From Photobacterium kishitanii (GTDB lineage Bacteria > Pseudomonadota > Gammaproteobacteria > Enterobacterales > Vibrionaceae): DNA of 48,369 nt. A program made the translations under genes and the position numbers. The DNA lies in contig NZ_PYON01000027.1 of NCBI RefSeq assembly GCF_003026355.1, forward strand, positions 1 to 48,369, in the 5' to 3' direction. Each line of letters opens with the position of its first letter. Position 1 is the first letter of the stretch. This document shows, one piece after another, positions 38,579-47,724 of the stretch. The notes beneath the pieces were generated by a model. That model did not search any database and had not been told where the DNA came from. It worked only from the letters and a program-made list of their open reading frames with translations.

Positions 38579-40459
38579 ATGAAATACAAGGATTTACGTG
38601 ACTTTATTGCCTATTTAGAGCAGCAAGGGCAATTACAACGTATTCAACAGCCGATTGATCCTAATCAGGAAATGACCGAGATTTGTGATCGTACTTTACG
38701 TGCTGGTGGGCCAGCATTGTTGTTCGAAAATCCTGTAGGTTATGACATGCCAGTATTGGCAAACTTGTTTGGTACACCTGAACGAGTCGCGATGGGAATG
38801 GGGCGTGATAATGTTAAGCAGTTACGTGAAGTCGGTGAATGGTTAGCCTATTTAAAAGAGCCGGAGCCACCGCATGGTTTACGGGACGCCATCAATAAAA
38901 TCCCTGTATTTAAGCAAGTGCTTAATATGCCAACTAAAGTACTTCGCAAGGCGGCTTGCCAACAAATAATATGGCAGGGCGACGAAGTAGATTTAGATAA
39001 AATCCCGGTTATGAGTTGCTGGCCCGATGATGTAGCACCGTTGTTGACATGGGGCTTAACCATTACTCGAGGCCCAAATAAAAAACGCCAAAACCTCGGT
39101 ATTTATCGCCAGCAGAAAATAGCTAAAAATAAAGTCATTATGCGCTGGTTAGCTCACCGTGGTGGTGCGTTAGATATGCGTGAATGGTGTGAAGCACATC
39201 CGGGTGAAAAATTTCCGGTCACAGTTGCCTTTGGTGCTGATCCCGCAACAGTACTCGGTGCAGTTACTCCAGTGCCAGATACTTTGTCTGAATATGCATT
39301 TGCAGGGTTATTACGTGGTAGCCGTACTGAAGTAGTTAAAAGTATCAGTAATGATTTACAAGTGCCTGCTAGTGCTGAAATCGTGATGGAAGGCTATATC
39401 GACCCTGAAGAATACGCCGATGAAGGTCCTTATGGTGATCATACTGGCTATTACAATGAGGTTGAGCGGCACCATGTATTTACCATCACCCATATCACGA
39501 TGCGTAATGATCCGATTTACCACAGTACGTATACTGGCCGCCCACCGGATGAACCAGCAGTACTTGGGGTCGCGTTAAATGAAGTGTTTGTGCCTATTTT
39601 GCACAAGCAATTTCCTGAGATTGTAGATTTTTATTTGCCGCCAGAGGGGTGTTCTTACCGTATGGCGGTGGTAACGATGAAGAAACAATATCCCGGTCAT
39701 GCTAAACGAGTAATGATGGGCGTGTGGTCGTTTTTACGCCAGTTTATGTACACTAAATTTGTAATTGTGTGTGACGATGATGTCAATGCACGCGATTGGC
39801 ACAGTGTGATTGGCGCGATGACAACCCAAATGGATCCCGTACGAGACAGCTTATTAATTGAAAACACTCCGATAGATTCACTTGATTTTGCCTCACCTGT
39901 GGTGGGCTTAGGCTCAAAAATGGGTATTGATGCCACTATTAAATGGCCAGCAGAGTTAGCAAATACCACAGAAAAAGCGCCATTAATTAACCCAGAGTTT
40001 GATATTGAAGCGGGATTAATCGCATTACGGCAGCAATTCCCTGCCATTATTGATTGTTATCTACCGCCGGAAGCGGTTGATCACAGTATGGCAATTGTGA
40101 GTATTAATAAAACTGTTGCAGGCGAAGCACTGCAAGTGATGACGGCGGTATGGGAATTTTTGAATCAGTTCACAGATGCTAAATTTGTGATTATGTGTGA
40201 TGGTGACGTCAATGTTCGTGATTGGAATGATGTTATTTGGGCTGTCACTACCCGTATGGATCCAAGCCGTGATACGGTATTAATCGCTGCGACGGCAAGC
40301 CGTTGTTCGAAAATCGGCTTTGATGCCACCAATAAACTTGGCGCTGAAACCCAACGTGAGTGGGGTACTCCGATAGTTAAAGATCCACAGATTGTGGCAC
40401 GCATTGATGCGATGTGGTCTCAATTAGCGATTGCTAATGAATCACACTCGTTAGATTGA
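38579..40459 (+). CDS. ubiD: UbiD decarboxylase with duplicated C-terminal domain
   Basis: A 626-residue 3-octaprenyl-4-hydroxybenzoate decarboxylase of ubiquinone synthesis, dependent on prenylated FMN and Mn2+. LGIYRQQ and [16 protein letters not shown] carry the conserved Arg and Glu of the active site. E. coli UbiD has about 497 residues. The extra length is a second copy of part of the C-terminal domain: about 342-460 ([16 protein letters not shown] ... GIDATIKW) resembles about 483-590 ([16 protein letters not shown] ... GFDATNKL), and the usual ending ([15 protein letters not shown]) follows the second copy. Vibrio UbiD proteins of similar length are known to me. AGGT precedes the ATG. 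The ferredoxin and fre genes follow at 66 bp. Confidence 0.93.
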   Translation: MKYKDLRDFIAYLEQQGQLQRIQQPIDPNQEMTEICDRTLRAGGPALLFENPVGYDMPVLANLFGTPERVAMGMGRDNVKQLREVGEWLAYLKEPEPPHGLRDAINKIPVFKQVLNMPTKVLRKAACQQIIWQGDEVDLDKIPVMSCWPDDVAPLLTWGLTITRGPNKKRQNLGIYRQQKIAKNKVIMRWLAHRGGALDMREWCEAHPGEKFPVTVAFGADPATVLGAVTPVPDTLSEYAFAGLLRGSRTEVVKSISNDLQVPASAEIVMEGYIDPEEYADEGPYGDHTGYYNEVERHHVFTITHITMRNDPIYHSTYTGRPPDEPAVLGVALNEVFVPILHKQFPEIVDFYLPPEGCSYRMAVVTMKKQYPGHAKRVMMGVWSFLRQFMYTKFVIVCDDDVNARDWHSVIGAMTTQMDPVRDSLLIENTPIDSLDFASPVVGLGSKMGIDATIKWPAELANTTEKAPLINPEFDIEAGLIALRQQFPAIIDCYLPPEAVDHSMAIVSINKTVAGEALQVMTAVWEFLNQFTDAKFVIMCDGDVNVRDWNDVIWAVTTRMDPSRDTVLIAATASRCSKIGFDATNKLGAETQREWGTPIVKDPQIVARIDAMWSQLAIANESHSLD

Positions 40460-40488
40460 GTACCAATCAAGAGCCGAATATTTTATGT

Positions 40489-40513
40489 TTCAGTGATAAA
40501 ACTTACCACTGAA
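40489..40513 (+). other. Stem-loop between ubiD and ferredoxin gene
   Basis: TTCAGTG and CACTGAA form a 7-bp stem. It lies a dozen bases before the ferredoxin start, with six T just beyond, so it could be a weak attenuator or an RNA-stability element. Confidence 0.4.
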
Positions 40514-40525
40514 TGAGAGTTTTTT

Positions 40526-40789
40526 ATGTACCAAGTACGCCTGTTGCCCAATAACATTACTTTTGCAGCCAATGCGCAGCAAACAGTATTACAAGCAGCG
40601 CTCGACGCAGGCATTGCTTTCCCTAATCGCTGTCAAGTTGGTGCTTGTGCGATGTGTATGTGCCGTAAACAGCAAGGCCAAATAAGCTATGTGCTTGAAC
40701 CGATGCTGACGCCACAAGAGCAGGCACAAGGCTGGATATTTGCTTGCCAAGCGAGGGTGGAAAGTGACTTGGTATTATCGTTAGACTAG
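40526..40789 (+). CDS. Small 2Fe-2S ferredoxin
   Basis: An 87-residue plant-type ferredoxin. The cluster ligands are CQVGAC-AMC and a distal Cys in IFACQARV, with one extra Cys in MCMC. The protein resembles the ferredoxin half of flavin-linked reductases such as AscD. It carries electrons in the cytoplasm. It begins 66 bases after ubiD and ends nine bases before fre, so it probably partners Fre as a split electron-transfer chain. The target is unknown. Confidence 0.88.
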   Translation: MYQVRLLPNNITFAANAQQTVLQAALDAGIAFPNRCQVGACAMCMCRKQQGQISYVLEPMLTPQEQAQGWIFACQARVESDLVLSLD

Positions 40790-40798
40790 AGGAAAACC

Positions 40799-41509
40799 AT
40801 GTCTATCAAATGTGAAGTAAAGTCAGTTGAACCGTTGGCGTGTAATACATACCGTATTTTATTAAAGCCATTACAAGCCCTCGATTTTAAAGCAGGGCAA
40901 TATTTATTAGCTGTCATGGGTGAGCAGGATAAACGCCCATTTTCGATTGCTAGCAGCCCTTGTCGTCAAGGCGAGCTTGAACTTCATATTGGTGCAGCCG
41001 AGCATAATGCTTATGCATTAGAAGTGGTTGAGACCATGAAAAAGGCCTTAAGTGATCAGCAAACGGTAACAATTGAAGCTGCGCATGGTGAGGCATGGCT
41101 GCGTCATGAAAGTCAGCGCCCATTAGTGATGATTGCTGGTGGTACTGGTTTCTCTTATATTCGCAGTATGGTCGATAATTGTATTAGTCGTGGTTTAACG
41201 CAACCGATATTCATTTATTGGGGCGGACGTGATTTGTGTCAGCTATATGCTAATGATGAAATGCAGCAATTGGCACAGCAATACCCAAATATTAGTTATG
41301 TACCTGTGGTTGAAACCGCGCCGGAAGGTTGGCAAGGTAAAGTGGGTAATGTGCTTGATGCCGTTGCTGAAGACTTTGTCAGTTTATCGGCCTATGACAT
41401 TTATGTCTGCGGTCGTTTTGAAATGGCAGGAGCCGCTCGTGAGCGTTTCTGTACTGAAAAAGGCGCTGTGCGTGAGCATATGTTTGCGGATGCATTTGCG
41501 TTTATTTAA
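40799..41509 (+). CDS. fre: NAD(P)H-flavin reductase
   Basis: A 236-residue enzyme that reduces free FMN, FAD or riboflavin with NAD(P)H. The flavin-binding part contains RPFSIASSP; the nucleotide-binding part has [13 protein letters not shown] and [10 protein letters not shown]. It matches E. coli Fre, which also lies next to ubiD. LuxG of luminous bacteria is a paralogue, but no lux genes are here. AGAGGAAA precedes the ATG. Reduced flavin could feed the making of prenyl-FMN, the UbiD cofactor, but that is inference. Confidence 0.93.
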   Translation: MSIKCEVKSVEPLACNTYRILLKPLQALDFKAGQYLLAVMGEQDKRPFSIASSPCRQGELELHIGAAEHNAYALEVVETMKKALSDQQTVTIEAAHGEAWLRHESQRPLVMIAGGTGFSYIRSMVDNCISRGLTQPIFIYWGGRDLCQLYANDEMQQLAQQYPNISYVPVVETAPEGWQGKVGNVLDAVAEDFVSLSAYDIYVCGRFEMAGAARERFCTEKGAVREHMFADAFAFI

Positions 41510-41524
41510 CAGCTAATAATCATT

Positions 41525-41553
41525 AAAAAAGGCGCGTTTAACGCGCCTTTTTT
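41525..41553. terminator. Terminator between fre and DMT gene
   Basis: GGCGCGTT and AACGCGCC (41531-41547) flanked by A and T runs, so it works in both directions. Confidence 0.85.
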
Positions 41554-41559
41554 ATATCA

Positions 41560-42450
41560 CTATCGTTGCGAGTCTAGCGTTTGACGCTGGGTTGCGACTT
41601 TATTTTTTACCCAGCTTTCGTTAAACCATAATGATAATAAAATAATCCCGCCGCCAATAATTAACCGTGGGTAATCAACATTGTGGTTCCAAATTACAAT
41701 ATTGACGATCAAACCTGCTGGGACTAAGGCATTGTTCATAATTGCCAGGGCACCAGCATTGACCAGCGTCGCCCCTTTGTTCCAAATAAAATAGCCGACT
41801 CCTGAAGCTATCACGCCAAGATAGACTAAAATGCCCCATTGCAGCGAGGTCGTTGGTAGTTTTGCACTATTACCAAACAATAAATACATCGGCACTGCCA
41901 CACAAACTGCGCCTAAATAAAACCACCCAAAGACGGTATGTTGTGGAATATCGGCTTGCTCTTGTTCGATAATTCTTTTGTAGCCTACTTGACCAATCGC
42001 AAAGCAAAGATTGGCACCTTGAACCACTAAGAAACCAATAATAAAGTGCTGATTAATACCTTCAAATTTAATCACGGCGGCACCTAATACTGCGATCACT
42101 GCACTGAGTAAATACCATGGTGAGAATTGTTTATGCAGTGCGTCGTAGATAAGGGTCACGTAAATAGGAGTAAAAATAGTGAACAGCAGCACTTCTGGCA
42201 CCGTTAAATATAGAAACGATTGATAATAGAAGCAATACATCAGCCCTAACTGAAAGGCGCCAACGGCCATTAATTTTAGCGCTAGCTTAGGGTGTAGATG
42301 TTTGGTGCGTAAAAACGGTAAAAAAACGACTGCGGCTAAACAAACGCGGGTTAACACTGAAAACCAAGCATCGACTTGGCCAGCAAGGTAAACGCCGATC
42401 AAGCTAAAAGAAAAAGCCCATAACAGGGTAATTACAGATAAATATCTCAT
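41560..42450 (-). CDS. DMT/EamA-family exporter
   Basis: A 296-residue inner-membrane protein with ten hydrophobic segments in two EamA repeats (about residues 5-130 and 140-280). Proteins of this kind export amino acids, amines or other metabolites. LLFTIFTPIYVTLIYDALH and YLGVIASGVGYFIWNKG are the conserved ends of each repeat. The substrate cannot be read from the sequence. It is convergent with fre and shares a terminator with it. Confidence 0.8.
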   Translation of the reverse strand: MRYLSVITLLWAFSFSLIGVYLAGQVDAWFSVLTRVCLAAVVFLPFLRTKHLHPKLALKLMAVGAFQLGLMYCFYYQSFLYLTVPEVLLFTIFTPIYVTLIYDALHKQFSPWYLLSAVIAVLGAAVIKFEGINQHFIIGFLVVQGANLCFAIGQVGYKRIIEQEQADIPQHTVFGWFYLGAVCVAVPMYLLFGNSAKLPTTSLQWGILVYLGVIASGVGYFIWNKGATLVNAGALAIMNNALVPAGLIVNIVIWNHNVDYPRLIIGGGIILLSLWFNESWVKNKVATQRQTLDSQR

Positions 42451-42587
42451 CGTTGCAACATGGTGTGTTGATAAAGGGTAATGATAGTGTAACTAAATTG
42501 CGGCAGTAGGAATATGAGAATTAAAACGCAGAATAATAACGATGATCAGCAGCTATTATGATAACAACTGCTGTATCTGTAGTTGAA

Positions 42588-43010
42588 TTACTTTAGGGGG
42601 ACGATTAATAAATCAACCGGAGTGCGACTAATGAGTTGACGCGTCGATGATAAAATTTTGCTCCAGAAATCTTGGTGATGGCCACAAATAACCAGATCAA
42701 CATTAAGATCTTTGATGGCGACACAAATTTCTTCACTTAAATCGCCGCTACCTACTAAAGTGTGTGCTACTGGGTAACCTGCGCTATTAGCAAGTTGGTG
42801 TAATCTATTCTGAGCATCATTTTCAGCACGTTCGTGCATCTCTGCTAGATTAATATCAATTAAACCAGTGTAGAGATCAGCGTAGTCGACATCAATGTGG
42901 ACCAGTGATAGTTCAGCATCCAATGACTGCGCTAATTTGGCTGCTTTATCGACGAGATAGGCGCTGTCTTCAGAAAGATCGATAGCAGCGAGAATATGTT
43001 TATAAACCAT
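42588..43010 (-). CDS. uspA: Universal stress protein A
   Basis: A 140-residue cytoplasmic Usp-fold protein. KHILAAIDLSEDSAYLVDKA is the N-terminal strand and loop, and HTLVGSGDLSEEICVAIKDLNVDLVICGHH precedes the C-terminal ISRTPVDLLIVPLK. The nucleotide-loop motif G-2x-G-9x-G(S/T) is imperfect, as in UspA-type members that do not bind ATP. GGAG lies eight bases before the ATG at 43010. It is divergent from ftnA, with uspB beyond; E. coli also has uspA and uspB back to back. Confidence 0.9.
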   Translation of the reverse strand: MVYKHILAAIDLSEDSAYLVDKAAKLAQSLDAELSLVHIDVDYADLYTGLIDINLAEMHERAENDAQNRLHQLANSAGYPVAHTLVGSGDLSEEICVAIKDLNVDLVICGHHQDFWSKILSSTRQLISRTPVDLLIVPLK

Positions 43011-43265
43011 CACTTACACTCCATAGCAATACAATAATGATGTATGTTAGCACTGGTATAAACTTAAAAATATCGATTAGGTCGCATCTATAGGTTACTA
43101 AATGGTTAATTATTTTCCGTAATCGTCGATTATTTTTTATTGTTATTTTAGTGGTTTATACTAACAGTGGTTATCTTTAATGAAGGCGTTTTGTTCATTT
43201 GTTGCATTCTTAACAATGCACAGTGACAATGTCTTGATTACACTTAAACAAACAGGAGTAGTGCA

Positions 43266-43796
43266 ATGTTAGCCAAGGCAATGGTTGAAAATCTTAATGA
43301 GCAAATTAATTTAGAGTTCTTTTCTTCAAATCTATATCTGCAAATGAGCGCATGGTGTGAAGATAAAGGCTTTGAAGGTGCTGCTGCGTTCTTACGTGTG
43401 CATGCTGCTGAAGAGATGGAGCATATGCAACGTTTGTTTACTTATGTGAGCGAAACGGGTGCGTTACCTATTTTAGGTACCATTGAAGCACCTAAGCATG
43501 AATTTGCTTCTTTAGGCGCAGTGTTCCGTGAAACGTACGAGCACGAGCAACTTATCACTAAAAAAATTAATGAATTAGCCCATGTTGCATTTTCTACTCA
43601 AGATTATTCAACCTTTAATTTCTTGCAGTGGTATGTGTCAGAGCAACATGAAGAAGAGAAGTTATTCAAAGGCATTTTAGATAAAATTGAGTTAGTTGGT
43701 GAAGACGGCAAAGCGCTATTCTTTATTGATAAAGATTTAGCTGCGATGGCTAAAGGCGAATCAGCACCAACGTCGGTAATGGACTCACAAGCTTAA
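43266..43796 (+). CDS. ftnA: Bacterial non-haem ferritin
   Basis: A 176-residue ferritin subunit that forms a 24-mer iron store. The ferroxidase ligands are in their E. coli positions: E17, E50, H53, E94, Q127 and E130. The four-helix bundle and the C-terminal helix are intact. AGGAG lies before the ATG. It stands between uspA and uspB, which is not the E. coli order; Vibrio cholerae has ferritin beside uspA as I remember it. Confidence 0.95.
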   Translation: MLAKAMVENLNEQINLEFFSSNLYLQMSAWCEDKGFEGAAAFLRVHAAEEMEHMQRLFTYVSETGALPILGTIEAPKHEFASLGAVFRETYEHEQLITKKINELAHVAFSTQDYSTFNFLQWYVSEQHEEEKLFKGILDKIELVGEDGKALFFIDKDLAAMAKGESAPTSVMDSQA

Positions 43797-43871
43797 AGTG
43801 ATTTTAGGGTGGTGGTAATACGCTGCCCTTTTTATCCCTATAAGTCAGTGATAGTAAGAGGGGGGATAACT

Positions 43872-44210
43872 ATGATCAGTGGTGATGCACTTTTGGTTGC
43901 GATTTTTGTGGTAGCAACTGTTAATACTTGTAGGTATATCAGTACATTGCGTTCTTTGTTGGTGGTGATGAGAGATTGTGACCCATTATTATATCAGCAG
44001 GTAGATGGACGTGGCTTCTTTTCATCTCAAGGTAATGTCAGTAAACAGATCCGCTTATTTCATTACATTCGTAGCCAACAGTATAAAAAACATCACGATC
44101 CGCTTTTTATGGCTAAATGCATGAAAGTTCGTAAATTATTTGTGTTAGCAAGTACGTTTATGATTACTTTTTTTGTGGCTATTTTTGCCGTGGCCTTTCT
44201 CGGACTCTAA
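43872..44210 (+). CDS. uspB: Universal stress protein B
   Basis: A 112-residue inner-membrane protein with a membrane helix at each end. RYISTLRSLLVVMRDCDPLLYQQVDGRGFFSSQG closely matches E. coli UspB. It is a sigmaS-dependent stress protein in E. coli, needed for ethanol resistance in stationary phase. The start at 43872 (MISGDALL) fits the family length of 111 residues; upstream in-frame residues are not supported. AGGGGGG lies eight bases before the ATG. Confidence 0.92.
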   Translation: MISGDALLVAIFVVATVNTCRYISTLRSLLVVMRDCDPLLYQQVDGRGFFSSQGNVSKQIRLFHYIRSQQYKKHHDPLFMAKCMKVRKLFVLASTFMITFFVAIFAVAFLGL

Positions 44211-44230
44211 TCTTAGGTTTATTTCTTCAG

Positions 44231-44258
44231 GTGTCACTGCTCTAGTGGCACTTTCTTT
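44231..44258 (+). terminator. Terminator of uspB
   Basis: GTGTCACT, GCTCT and AGTGGCAC with one wobble and TTTCTTT after. Confidence 0.6.
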
Positions 44259-44356
44259 GCTGTATCCCCGCTCAGTGTTATATGATTAGTATCAATATAA
44301 CAATAGTTTATCAATGAAACTTCATTTTTATCTTCAGTATCGGAACCAAAGTAGCT

Positions 44357-45466
44357 ATGGATCAATTTTTAATCTGGTTGTCATCACTTGAAAAAGGTGC
44401 GTCCGTTAATTGGATGTATAACATTGGCTTGTTGCTACTGTTGAGTGCGTTACTTTGGGGGGGGTGGTTATTACTCTCAAGCCGATTAGCCACGATAGCG
44501 AGTAAAACCCATTTAATCTGGGATGATGCGTTAATTGATGCTATTCGAGCGCCGGTTTCGTTATGTATTTGGGTGTGGCCAGGGCTGATGTCATTAGGCA
44601 TTATGGTCGATAATATTACCTCTTATTCCAGTGGTTTTTTGGCTTTATTACGCCACTTATTGTTGGTTGGGGTCTTTATTTGGATTCTGATGCGGCTGAT
44701 CACCAATATTGAGCAGACAATATTAGATAATCGTCCTCATCGAGATGCCACCACCGTTACTGCTATTTCAAAAATATTACGCTTAATTGTGATTGTATTG
44801 AGCAGTTTAATTGTGATGCAAAACTTCGGTTTAAGTTTATCGGGTTTGCTCACTTTTGGTGGCGTAGGTGGTTTAGTTGTCGGTATGGCAGCTAAAGATT
44901 TACTGGCTAACTTCTTTGGTGGGATGATGATTTATTTTGATCGCCCATTTAAAGTTGGTGATTGGATTCGTAGCCCAGATCGCCAAATAGAAGGTACGAT
45001 TGAACGGATTGGATTTCGTATGACAGTGATCCGTACCTTTGATAAGCGACCATTATATGTACCGAACTCAGTGTTTAGCTCGGTGGTGGTTGAGAATGCT
45101 TCACGGATGCAGAATCGCCGGATTAAGCAAAGTGTTGGCTTACGTTATTGTGATGCGGCGGTGGTTGGATTGGTGGTCGATGATATTAAGACGATGCTGC
45201 AAAACCATGCTGATATTGAAACTCGCCAAACATTGATTGTTAGCTTTGATACCTATGGACCATCATCACTAAATATACTGGTGTATACCTTTACTAAAAC
45301 AGTTGATTGGGTCAAATACAAAGCGGTACAGCAAGATGTGATGTTACAAATTGTCGCGATTGTACATTCACACGGGGCTGATTTCGCATTTCCTACCACC
45401 ACTTTAGATATGCCAACGGCTGCGATTAGTGCATTAACCGCTATCGATAATCGTCAACAAGCTTGA
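44357..45466 (+). CDS. MscS-family mechanosensitive channel
   Basis: A 369-residue inner-membrane protein. Four to five N-terminal membrane segments lead to the pore helix TM3 in LLTFGGVGGLVVGMAAKDLLANFFGGMMIYFDRPF, a typical MscS pattern with Gly/Ala packing. The beta domain (FKVGDWIRSPDRQIEGTIERIGFRMTVIRTFDKRPLYVPNSVF) and the C-terminal alpha-beta domain follow. It would open under membrane tension to release solutes during osmotic downshock. It is closer to YnaI/YbdG-type relatives than to MscS itself in length. Which subfamily it belongs to is uncertain. Confidence 0.88.
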   Translation: MDQFLIWLSSLEKGASVNWMYNIGLLLLLSALLWGGWLLLSSRLATIASKTHLIWDDALIDAIRAPVSLCIWVWPGLMSLGIMVDNITSYSSGFLALLRHLLLVGVFIWILMRLITNIEQTILDNRPHRDATTVTAISKILRLIVIVLSSLIVMQNFGLSLSGLLTFGGVGGLVVGMAAKDLLANFFGGMMIYFDRPFKVGDWIRSPDRQIEGTIERIGFRMTVIRTFDKRPLYVPNSVFSSVVVENASRMQNRRIKQSVGLRYCDAAVVGLVVDDIKTMLQNHADIETRQTLIVSFDTYGPSSLNILVYTFTKTVDWVKYKAVQQDVMLQIVAIVHSHGADFAFPTTTLDMPTAAISALTAIDNRQQA

Positions 45467-45544
45467 TTTTAATCGAATAAATAACTGAGATTGGATAGCG
45501 GTTGGTATTGCGCCAAGAGGCAGGTAAAATAGCAGCGACAATAG

Positions 45545-45575
45545 AAAAAGGATGCTAATCGTTAGCATCCTTTTT
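45545..45575 (+). terminator. Terminator of mscS-like gene
   Basis: AAAAAGGATGCTAA, TCG and TTAGCATCCTTTTT, a 14-base perfect stem. Confidence 0.9.
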
Positions 45576-45612
45576 GCGTTTATTTAGTGACATTAAAGGC
45601 TGATTGAAATCC

Positions 45613-46800
45613 ATGGCAAACAAATATGATGTAGTAATTATTGGCGCAGGTGCAGCGGGTTTAATGTGCGCCGCCACGGCAGGTAAGCGTGGACGTTCAG
45701 TGTTAGTACTTGATCACGGCAAGAAACCTGGCCGTAAAATTTTAATTTCAGGTGGTGGTCGGTGTAATTTCACTAACAATGATGTTGCCGCTAATAATTA
45801 TGTTTGTCGTAATCCCCATTTTGTTAAATCAGCGTTGTCGCAATACAGCCAATGGGATTTTATCGGCTTAGTGTGTCAGTATGAAATTGACTATGAAGAA
45901 CGTGATCATGGACAGTTGTTTTGCGTTGATTCAGCTAAAGACATTGTCAAAATGTTGGTTGCTGAATGTGACTTACCAAATGTCGCTTTACGTTATCAAA
46001 CCGATATTACGTCAATCATGCAGCTCGAGACGGGTTTTAGTCTTGATGTTAACGGTGAGACTATTAGCTGTGAATCGTTGGTGGTTGCAACGGGGGGGTT
46101 ATCAATGCCGAAATTGGGTGCCACCCCATTTGGTTATCAAGTAGCAGAGCAGTTTGGTTTGAAGATGGTGCCAACGACTGCAGGGTTAGTGCCGTTTACG
46201 TTACATAAACAAGATAAAGATACCTTCGAAGAATTATCCGGTATCGCAGTACCTGCGGTGATCACTACTGCTGATGGCACCAGCTTTAAAGAAAATTTAT
46301 TATTTACTCATCGCGGTTTATCAGGGCCTGTAGTACTGCAAGTTTCATCTTACTGGTTGCCTGGACAGAAAGTGAGTATTGATTTGTTGCCAATGCTTAA
46401 TTTGGCTGAAACGTTGATTGAGTCACGTGAACAGCACCCTAATCAGAGTTTAAAGAACACTTTATCGCGTTTATTGCCAAAGCGTTTAATTGAAGTGTTA
46501 ATCAACCGCGGTGATATTACCGATAAGCCGTTAAAGCAACTTAATCATAAAGAGTTTGAGCAGCTAGCGAATTATTTCCACCAATGGAATATTGCACCCA
46601 ATGGTACTGAAGGTTATCGCACTGCAGAAGTGACTTTAGGCGGTGTTGATACCGATGAGTTGTCTTCAAAAACCATGGAATCGAAAAAAATTAACGGGCT
46701 GTTTTTTGCTGGGGAAGTGATGGATGTTAGTGGCTGGCTTGGCGGTTATAACTTCCAATGGGCGTGGAGTTCTGGCTATGTCGCTGGCCAAAACGTATGA
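45613..46800 (+). CDS. yhiN: HI0933/YhiN-family flavoprotein
   Basis: A 395-residue FAD-binding protein of the HI0933 (BaiN/YhiN) family. The dinucleotide loop VVIIGAGAAGLMCA, the family motif KILISGGGRCNFTN and the C-terminal GLFFAGEVMDVSGWLGGYNFQWAWSSG are all present. A reductase role is known for a few relatives; the substrate here is unknown. The ATG at 45613 is chosen because MANKYDVVIIGAG is the normal N-terminus; a TTG nine bases earlier is possible, and no clear ribosome site is visible for either. In E. coli yhiN is close to uspB and uspA, a neighbourhood kept here. Confidence 0.9.
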   Translation: MANKYDVVIIGAGAAGLMCAATAGKRGRSVLVLDHGKKPGRKILISGGGRCNFTNNDVAANNYVCRNPHFVKSALSQYSQWDFIGLVCQYEIDYEERDHGQLFCVDSAKDIVKMLVAECDLPNVALRYQTDITSIMQLETGFSLDVNGETISCESLVVATGGLSMPKLGATPFGYQVAEQFGLKMVPTTAGLVPFTLHKQDKDTFEELSGIAVPAVITTADGTSFKENLLFTHRGLSGPVVLQVSSYWLPGQKVSIDLLPMLNLAETLIESREQHPNQSLKNTLSRLLPKRLIEVLINRGDITDKPLKQLNHKEFEQLANYFHQWNIAPNGTEGYRTAEVTLGGVDTDELSSKTMESKKINGLFFAGEVMDVSGWLGGYNFQWAWSSGYVAGQNV

Positions 46801-47178
46801 TTTTAAAACGATCAATTTAATTTTTAAGCCTTAAAAACATTCAAAATTCATCCGGAATGGTGTTTTTTTATTGATATTGCTTGGTTAGGTATGAAATCTT
46901 TCTAAGTAATATCAGTTGGTTATATTCTTTTTGTGTTTTATCTTAAAATAAATCTTTACAATAATCGCTAACCAGATAATAATGATGTCGCTCTGTTGTT
47001 CAGAGTTATTAATGAAAACGTCAAGTAAAAGAAAAACCCTCAGAATATCTTCGTTATTGTTGCATTCCTTAGTGTTTCCCTTAGCTTCATAGTCACATTC
47101 AATAATTCAAGCTTTCAGCGCATCGTGATTTTAAGCACGATAAATTTTATGAATTTTAATTAAATTAAGGGACACATT
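46801..47178 (+). promoter_or_regulatory. Promoter and long 5' leader of first csp gene
   Basis: 378 bp without a gene. A weak hairpin with seven T (about 46838-46867) may end yhiN. GATATTGCTT (46873-46882) and AAGTAATATC form a second stem-loop with one wobble. The leader closer to the gene has a small hairpin ATCGTG-N8-CACGAT (47122-47141), and AAGGG lies eight bases before the ATG. Cold-shock genes usually carry long structured leaders that act as thermosensors, which fits. Confidence 0.5.
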
Positions 47179-47385
47179 ATGTCTACTACTGGTATCGTTA
47201 AGTGGTTCAACGAAGAGAAAGGTTTCGGTTTCATTACTCAAGACAATGGCGGTGCTGACGTATTCGTTCATTTCCGTGCAATCGCTTCTGAAGGTTTCAA
47301 AACTCTTGCTGAAGGCCAAAAAGTGTCTTTTGAAGTAGAGCAAGGCCAAAAAGGTCTTCAAGCTGCAAACGTTGTAGCGCTATAA
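47179..47385 (+). CDS. CspA-family cold-shock protein, copy 1
   Basis: A 68-residue RNA chaperone with the cold-shock domain. RNP1 is KGFGFI and RNP2 is [33 protein letters not shown] is the standard core. It binds single-stranded nucleic acid and melts mRNA structure, often at low temperature. Its sequence is nearly the same as the second copy 760 bp downstream. AAGGG precedes the ATG; a perfect-stem hairpin follows the gene. Confidence 0.95.
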
Positions 47386-47397
47386 GATTTTAAGTTG

Positions 47398-47425
47398 ACG
47401 TCAATGGTCGTAGTACCATTGACGT
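47398..47425 (+). terminator. Stem-loop after first csp gene
   Basis: ACGTCAATGGT and ACCATTGACGT form an 11-base perfect stem. The following TACTTTC is a poor T-run, so it may be a 3' stabilising hairpin or a weak terminator. Confidence 0.6.
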
Positions 47426-47631
47426 TACTTTCACCAAACTATTATTTATACAATATCATCGAAATATAAAACACTTCCAACATCTGCATCTCAATCTGCA
47501 TCTGTCGTTACGTTCCTTATTTTCTTCGTTACATTATTATAAATAGCATTTTAATATTTAATTAGCATAAAAACTTTGATGACTTTTATCGTCTTAATAT
47601 TTTTATTGCGAATAAACAATTGAGGACAATT

Positions 47632-47724
47632 ATGTCTCGTTCATTAGGCCGTAAGCGATTTTGGTTTCAACAAAATCGTCAAGAAAACCCTGCAACTTTA
47701 AATAAAAACCAAGAAGTTAAATAA
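47632..47724 (+). CDS. Small ORF of 30 residues between csp genes
   Basis: A 30-residue peptide, MSRSLGRKRFWFQQNRQENP followed by ATLNKNQEVK. It is basic, with no membrane segment. GAGGA lies six bases before the ATG, a good ribosome site. Its stop codon overlaps the next start (TAATG), so the two are probably translated together. The AT-rich upstream 200 bp and the start ATGTCT resemble the csp genes on each side. I do not recognise the peptide; it is an unproven gene supported by its ribosome site and overlap. Confidence 0.5.
   Translation: MSRSLGRKRFWFQQNRQENPATLNKNQEVK

Noticed and set aside
40799..41509. LuxG and a link to bioluminescence
   Set aside because: The neighbour is ubiD and no lux genes are present, so Fre is the better call.
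47131..47361. Minus-strand ORF antisense to the first csp gene
   Set aside because: It is the shadow of a certain csp gene with no features of its own.
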